Assembly: GCF_003259225.1 (NCBI RefSeq)
Contig: NZ_QHJF01000011.1
Span: 124,001-188,000, forward strand
Reading direction: 5' to 3'
Source of the DNA: Marinomonas arctica
GTDB taxonomy: Bacteria; Pseudomonadota; Gammaproteobacteria; Pseudomonadales; Marinomonadaceae
DNA length: 64,000 nucleotides
Shown here: piece after piece, positions 59,375 through 64,000 of the stretch
Layout of the letters: the number at the start of each line of letters is the position of its first letter
How positions within the stretch are numbered: the first letter of the stretch is position 1
Program-made: the position numbers and the translations under genes
The notes under the pieces: generated by a model
Told to the model about the DNA's origin: nothing
The model's input: the letters and a program-made list of their open reading frames with translations, nothing else
Database searches by the model: none

Positions 59375-59418
59375 CTATTTTAAGCAATAGGTTAGACCAA
59401 GAGAATAATAGGTAGATT

Positions 59419-59832
59419 ATGATGCAAAGACCGCAAATAACCATTTCATCATTAGATGCTGTGAGACTTGAGAAAATACTGGATTCGCTCAGCTATGCGC
59501 AATTTCCTAACAAAGATGACTTGCAGGAGGAAATTAACCGCGCCGACATTGTTGAACCACAAGAGATGCCAGACAATATTGTGACGATGAATTCAACGGT
59601 GACGTTTCGCGTTTTGTCTTCAGACAAGTCGTTTTCAAAAACCTTGGTGTATCCAAAAGATGCCAACGGCGCTGAAGATACGGTTTCTGTTTTAGCCCCT
59701 GTTGGCAGTGCCTTACTGGGTTTAAAAGAGGGCGATCAAATCGATTGGCCAAAGCCAAATGGTGATGTACTGTCGGTTGCCATTATTAAAGTGGAGTATC
59801 AGCCTGAACGTGCTGGGGAGTTTCAACGGTAG
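59419..59832 (+). CDS. rnk: Regulator of nucleoside diphosphate kinase
   Basis: A 137-residue GreA/GreB-like protein that binds RNA polymerase. It has the opening RPQITISSLDAVRLEKILDSL, an N-terminal coiled coil shorter than in GreA, and the C-terminal FKBP-like domain with VLAPVGSALLGLKEGDQIDWPKP. These match Rnk. The ribosome site is AGGTAG with tandem ATGs. The stop codon opens a tract of nine G (59832-59840). A terminator follows. Confidence 0.92.
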   Translation: MMQRPQITISSLDAVRLEKILDSLSYAQFPNKDDLQEEINRADIVEPQEMPDNIVTMNSTVTFRVLSSDKSFSKTLVYPKDANGAEDTVSVLAPVGSALLGLKEGDQIDWPKPNGDVLSVAIIKVEYQPERAGEFQR

Positions 59833-59860
59833 GGGGGGGGCCTGTATTATTGTGCCGATA

Positions 59861-59904
59861 AACAATAACCCCTTACGTTGCGTTTGGGGTTATTGTTATC
59901 TTTT
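59861..59904 (+). terminator. Terminator of rnk
   Basis: AACAATAACCCC (59861-59872) pairs perfectly with GGGGTTATTGTT (59886-59897), then ATCTTTTT. It may also stop the convergent peptide-synthetase transcript, though the T-run on that side is weak. Confidence 0.85.
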
Positions 59905-59917
59905 TGACTCTTTAAGC

Positions 59918-62900
59918 TTAGGTGTTTGTTTTTTCAGCCGAAAGTCGCAGATGGTCATTGATAATAGGGCCAATGAGGTTCAATGGGTCAGAATCCAGCA
60001 TGTCTTGGTGTCTACATGGAATGTGGTGAGTCTCTATCTTGCCTGTAATTCTCGACGCCCAAGCGTTGGATTGATGCTCAAGGATGTTGCCCATTGAACC
60101 ATTGGCGCTGTCCTCGGCGACAAAAAACAGTAAATCTGCATCCACCTTGCCAGGTTTAAAGCGCCCTGCGAGTGCTAGATTGTTCTCTATGACAGTTTGG
60201 ACTCGATCCATAATATCCGCTTGTTTTTTTTGTATATCTTGTACCACTGACATGGATGAGTCGTCGTAATTTCGCCATAGCAGTGAGGCCAGCTCTTCTT
60301 TGTTAACCGGTAGCTTTTCTAGTGTGCTGAGATCATAACCAAGAAAGAGCAAAGCGGCCCTGATAATATCCGCTTCATTGTCAGGCTGTTGGTAGTCAAG
60401 TTTATATGGGTAGCTGTCTAGCATGCATAAAAAGGACACCGTTTCCTGTTCTGTTTGCAGCTTTTCTGCAATAGCATGAGCAACCAACCCACCAAATGAC
60501 CAACCTAGTAGACGATAGGGGCCTTGAGGTTGCACGCGCTTAATCTGTAATAAATATTCTTCTGCCATTTCTTCGATGGAGGTTGGTAAGCGTGCTGAAT
60601 GGCGTAATCCTATGGCTTGCAAGCCAAATACAGGTGTGGACTTGGCTAAATGACGCAGTATACCTGCGTATCCCCAAGAAAGCCCCAGCGCAGGGTGAAT
60701 GCAAAACAACGGTGAATCCGTACCGCTTGATTTGATTGGTAGCATGCTAATCATGGGATCCCAGTCGTCGCTATGACTGAGATAATCTGAAAGATCGGCA
60801 ATGGTTGACGCTTTAAAGAGCACGCCCAGTGGCACTTCAATTAACAGGTTCTTTTGAATGTGATTTAAAATTCTTGTCGCCGATATGGAATCGCCGCCAA
60901 TTTCAAAAAAGTTATCGTGGATGCCAACTAATGTAAGCCCCAGCGTTTCCGCCCACAGATTGGCCAGCATTTCTTCTAACTGATTTCTTGGTGCCTCGTA
61001 ACTATTCGATGCTTGCCAAGTTGGCAATGGTAAGGCTTTTCGATCCACTTTTCCGTTTGCGGTTAATGGTAAGTCATTTAGCAATATAAAGTGTGCAGGG
61101 ACCATATAGTCAGGTAGCACATTTATCAGCTGTCTACGCAGTTCATTGGTGTCTAGATTTTTATCGACAGGGATGACATAGGCAACCAGTTGTTTGTTTT
61201 CATCGGGTGAGGTTTGAGCCACGACAATGGCTTGTGTCACTTCTCGACACGCAAGTAATGCGGATTCTATGTCGCCTATTTCAATACGGAAGCCGCGGAT
61301 TTTAATTTGATGATCGTCGCGACCTTGATATTCCAGTAGCCCGTCTTGGCGCCAACGGGCTTTGTCTCCTGTGCTGTATAGGCGGCTGCCTTTTTTACCG
61401 TATGGATTGGGGATAAAACGTTCTTTCGTTAACTCCGGTCGTTGGTAGTAGCCCAGTGCTAAACCGTCTCCGGCAATGTACAAATCCCCTGTTACTCCCA
61501 CAGGGACAGGCTCCATGGCGTGGTCTAAAACATACATTTGAGTGTTTAGTAGAGGTCTACCAATAGGAGGATGATTGAGGTCCGTTGGCTTAACAAGCGG
61601 CATAATACTCGACCAGATGGTGGTTTCGGTTGGGCCATAAAGATTGATAACAGGGTGCCCCAAATTTGCCATGGTTTGAGCCAGTTGACCTGGTAACGCT
61701 TCACCGCCCACCAAAGGTTGAATACCTTTGAGTTCATTGCTGTAGGTTGGTAACAGTGCCTGCCAAAGCGAAGGGGTCGCTTGAAGCAAGGTGACTTTTT
61801 CTTTGACTGCGAGTGCGGTTAATGCCTGTGGATCACGAACGGTTTTTCTATCCGCAATAACAACGGATGCTCCGCTGGTAATCGGCAAGAAGAGTTCAAG
61901 GATAGAAATGTCGAAGGAAATGGTTGTCACCGCCAGGAACGTATCTTTACCGGTAAGATTGAGTTCTTTTTGCATGGCATATAAAAAATTCATTAAGGCG
62001 CGATGCGGAATTTCTACGCCTTTTGGTCGCCCAGTAGAGCCCGACGTATAGATAACATAAGCGGGGCTGTTTCCTTGAATTGATACGTCAGTAGGGTGCG
62101 TAATATGGCTGTCTAGGGGGATATCCGAATGCAGTTCATCAATCAATATGATCTGAGTGTCTACTTTGGGTAACTGTTCGATGGCGTCTCGACAACTGAG
62201 TATTAATTTGGGCTGAGCGTCTTCGAGTATGCTGCGAAGGCGCTCCTCTGGAAAATCTGGATCCAGTGGTAAATAGGCGGCTCCGGCTTTTAGTGTGCCC
62301 AGTAACGCCACTAGCATGTTGCTATTGCGAGTGAGCGCAATCGCTACCAAATCCCCTGAACCTATGTGTTCACTGATCAGTTTGTTTGCCCACGCATTAG
62401 ACAGAGCATCCAGTTCTGAATAGGTTAATTTACTTTGCTCAGAAGAGACCGCGATGGCAGTTGGCGTACGGAGTACTTGGTCTCTAAAGGCTTCAACTAT
62501 GGACTGTTGTGGAATCGAATAAGCGGTATCGTTCCAAGTATGCAGGATTTTATGACGCTCATCCTCTGATAATAATGTGGCTTTACTGACTGGGTCGCTT
62601 GGCGCAGCAAGCATTCCGTTGATCAGGCGTTCAAATTGCGCAAGATGGTTCTCTAATTCACGTTCTGTGTAGCGAGTAGGATTCGCATCGAATTCTACTT
62701 TTAGGCCATTGTTGTCGTGTCGATCGAAGATAAACACCGTCAAGTCATCAATTAAAGCATTGCTTAAGTTATGCAAAGACGTTTTGCAATCACCAAAGGT
62801 TAAGTCGTAATCAAAAGGTTCAATATTGACCCCTAAAGAGGCTATTTGTTGCCCTGCCGACATGAGCCCAAGTTCACGCTTGAGATCTTCATAGCGATAC

Positions 62901-63916
62901 TGTTGGTGTCTTAGAGCATTCAGTACGACTTTAGACACTTGTTTGATGAGTTGTTCTAGTGTTATCTCTGTGGTTAAACGCAGCCGAATGGGTACGGCAT
63001 TGGCCATCATTCCTGGAATACTGCGTTGTAATCGATTGGTTCTTGCTGTGACAGGCATAGCAAACACTAAGTCATCAGCTCCCGTCACGCGATAAAAATA
63101 CGCCGCCACGAAAGCAATAAGGGTTTGCGGCAAACTGGCGCCTACACGCTGTGCCAGCGTCGATAATGCGTTGGTTAATGTCTGGGATAAGTGCACATTT
63201 TTTCGCAGCTGTTTTTGATTAGATGGCGTGACCCTTTGTGAGAGTGAAGTGGTTTCTGGTAAGTTGATTAGGTTTCCTAGCCAGTATTGGCGGTCTTTTT
63301 TGTAACGCTTAGAGGATTTATACTCATGCTCACTTTCGATAAGCGCCTTTAAAGAGCCAAACGGATTTTCTTCCTCGTTCTGGTTGGTGAGCCTCGCTTG
63401 ATATATGTCAGCAAGTCTTTGCGTCAGTAAATTTCCCCCAAAGCCATCTAATGCAACATGATGACAACGATGGTACCAGTAATAATGTTGTTCGCTGATT
63501 TTTATCAAAGCACTCAACCATAACCTATCATGAGGTTGGGTGAGTGGTTGTTGCATGTCATCTTTCATCCATTGCATGGCAGTCTGGTGGGGAGTGTTGG
63601 TCGAGCTGACATCAAAGAAACAGAAGTAGTTATCGCCTGCTTCGTCGATGACTTGCATCAGTTGATCGTCCTTTTCGACGATACGAGTACGAATACATTC
63701 CGCTTCGGTAATTAATTGCTTAATAGCCTCGGTGAAGCAATCTATGTTAAGAGCACCTTGTATCTCGATGTATTCAGCGATATTAAAGGCCGTATTTTTA
63801 GAAGAGAGTTTTTGAGCAATCCATTGCCCGCGCTGTGCGGTTGAAAGAGGTAAGGTTAGTGATTGTTTTAACGCAGTATTTTTTGAACCATAGGGGGGAT
63901 TTTGAGTGTTAATCAT
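59918..63916 (-). CDS. Single-module nonribosomal peptide synthetase, C-A-PCP-TE (EntF/DhbF-like)
   Basis: A 1332-residue synthetase. The condensation domain opens with LPLSTAQRGQWIAQKLSSKN, as in EntF and DhbF, and has the active HHxxxDG motif (H152-H153, CHHVALDG). In the adenylation domain (IYTSGSTGRPKG, LYGPTETTIW) the specificity residues read D-I-L-Q-L-G-L-I-W-K. This is the glycine code of the first DhbF module, not the serine code of EntF. The PCP carries S1010 (GGDSISA). The thioesterase has S1140 (GWSFGG) and a His in CRHQDML. A siderophore or aryl-glycine product is likely. The ATG at 63916 has AGGAG upstream; a TTG 15 bases earlier overlaps it. Confidence 0.9.
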   Translation of the reverse strand: MINTQNPPYGSKNTALKQSLTLPLSTAQRGQWIAQKLSSKNTAFNIAEYIEIQGALNIDCFTEAIKQLITEAECIRTRIVEKDDQLMQVIDEAGDNYFCFFDVSSTNTPHQTAMQWMKDDMQQPLTQPHDRLWLSALIKISEQHYYWYHRCHHVALDGFGGNLLTQRLADIYQARLTNQNEEENPFGSLKALIESEHEYKSSKRYKKDRQYWLGNLINLPETTSLSQRVTPSNQKQLRKNVHLSQTLTNALSTLAQRVGASLPQTLIAFVAAYFYRVTGADDLVFAMPVTARTNRLQRSIPGMMANAVPIRLRLTTEITLEQLIKQVSKVVLNALRHQQYRYEDLKRELGLMSAGQQIASLGVNIEPFDYDLTFGDCKTSLHNLSNALIDDLTVFIFDRHDNNGLKVEFDANPTRYTERELENHLAQFERLINGMLAAPSDPVSKATLLSEDERHKILHTWNDTAYSIPQQSIVEAFRDQVLRTPTAIAVSSEQSKLTYSELDALSNAWANKLISEHIGSGDLVAIALTRNSNMLVALLGTLKAGAAYLPLDPDFPEERLRSILEDAQPKLILSCRDAIEQLPKVDTQIILIDELHSDIPLDSHITHPTDVSIQGNSPAYVIYTSGSTGRPKGVEIPHRALMNFLYAMQKELNLTGKDTFLAVTTISFDISILELFLPITSGASVVIADRKTVRDPQALTALAVKEKVTLLQATPSLWQALLPTYSNELKGIQPLVGGEALPGQLAQTMANLGHPVINLYGPTETTIWSSIMPLVKPTDLNHPPIGRPLLNTQMYVLDHAMEPVPVGVTGDLYIAGDGLALGYYQRPELTKERFIPNPYGKKGSRLYSTGDKARWRQDGLLEYQGRDDHQIKIRGFRIEIGDIESALLACREVTQAIVVAQTSPDENKQLVAYVIPVDKNLDTNELRRQLINVLPDYMVPAHFILLNDLPLTANGKVDRKALPLPTWQASNSYEAPRNQLEEMLANLWAETLGLTLVGIHDNFFEIGGDSISATRILNHIQKNLLIEVPLGVLFKASTIADLSDYLSHSDDWDPMISMLPIKSSGTDSPLFCIHPALGLSWGYAGILRHLAKSTPVFGLQAIGLRHSARLPTSIEEMAEEYLLQIKRVQPQGPYRLLGWSFGGLVAHAIAEKLQTEQETVSFLCMLDSYPYKLDYQQPDNEADIIRAALLFLGYDLSTLEKLPVNKEELASLLWRNYDDSSMSVVQDIQKKQADIMDRVQTVIENNLALAGRFKPGKVDADLLFFVAEDSANGSMGNILEHQSNAWASRITGKIETHHIPCRHQDMLDSDPLNLIGPIINDHLRLSAEKTNT

Positions 63917-63933
63917 CACTTGCTCCTGCAAAA

Positions 63934-63971
63934 AACATAATCCGTGTAAAGTACGTGATCAATTTGTACTT
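63934..63971 (-). promoter_or_regulatory. Possible promoter with flanking dyad upstream of the peptide synthetase
   Basis: On the minus strand, TTGATC (63957-63962) and TATGTT (63934-63939) are 17 bp apart. AAGTAC (63949-63954) and GTACTT (63966-63971) form an inverted repeat around the -35. I see no convincing Fur box. Confidence 0.4.
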
Positions 63972-64000
63972 AATTTTTACATAACTTAACATGAATCAAT

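Noticed and set aside
59126-59383. Plus-strand open frame of 85 codons
   Set aside because: It spans a terminator stem and the small-RNA hairpins and has no plausible protein features.
63917-64000. Fur box before the peptide synthetase
   Set aside because: No stretch approaches the 19-bp Fur consensus. The AT-rich matches are no better than background.

Overview
The window looks like chromosomal DNA from a marine gammaproteobacterium. Protein sequences and gene content (CpxA, KatG, Rnk, FadBA with ETF, a complete myo-inositol catabolic cluster) recall Marinomonas and other Oceanospirillales. That assignment is from memory of the families, not from a search. I saw no rRNA or tRNA genes, CRISPR array or intact insertion sequence.

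Layout. 1-7.7 kb: end of a CpxA-like sensor kinase, then single genes (SAM methyltransferase, purine permease, TraB/GumN protein, SpoU-type RNA methyltransferase, DUF481 barrel, CobW-type metallochaperone). 7.9-18.7 kb: a fatty-acid beta-oxidation block, all on + (acyl-CoA dehydrogenase, SCP2 protein, acyl-CoA ligase, DUF2889, enoyl-CoA isomerase, ETF beta/alpha, FadB, FadA). 18.9-27.5 kb: unlinked housekeeping and stress genes (2-hydroxyacid dehydrogenase, cytosine deaminase, KatG, chemoreceptor, GNAT enzyme). 27.5-41.6 kb: inositol catabolism, with an RpiR regulator and substrate-binding protein on - and, divergently, permease, ATPase, Gfo/Idh dehydrogenase, iolC-DUF2090, iolD, iolE, iolA, iolB and iolG on +. 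A 193-bp MITE-like element sits between iolB and iolG. 41.7-49.0 kb: a thioesterase, then a - strand operon of Fe3+/sugar-phosphate-type ABC transporter, inositol-monophosphatase-like enzyme, CX5R cysteine phosphatase and LacI regulator. 49.2-53.3 kb: pentapeptide protein, isochorismatase-like hydrolase, small conserved gene, and a Zn/Cd/Pb ATPase behind a MerR-type promoter. 53.6-59.1 kb: sugar-use genes (FucP-type transporter, AraC regulator, GPH symporter, GH3 glycosidase). 59.2-64 kb: a possible small RNA, Rnk, and a C-A-PCP-TE peptide synthetase.

How they work together. The iol genes can take imported myo-inositol to acetyl-CoA plus propionyl-CoA or related C3 products; the DUF2090 half of IolC probably supplies the aldolase step. 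The neighbouring operon couples an importer of the AfuABC type to two different phosphatases and a LacI repressor. I propose it imports a phosphorylated polyol or sugar, possibly an inositol phosphate, and dephosphorylates it in the cytoplasm, feeding the iol pathway. A perfect 20-bp palindrome upstream of that operon is the probable LacI operator. This is the best candidate for an undescribed system here. It is an inference from gene context, not something the sequence proves.
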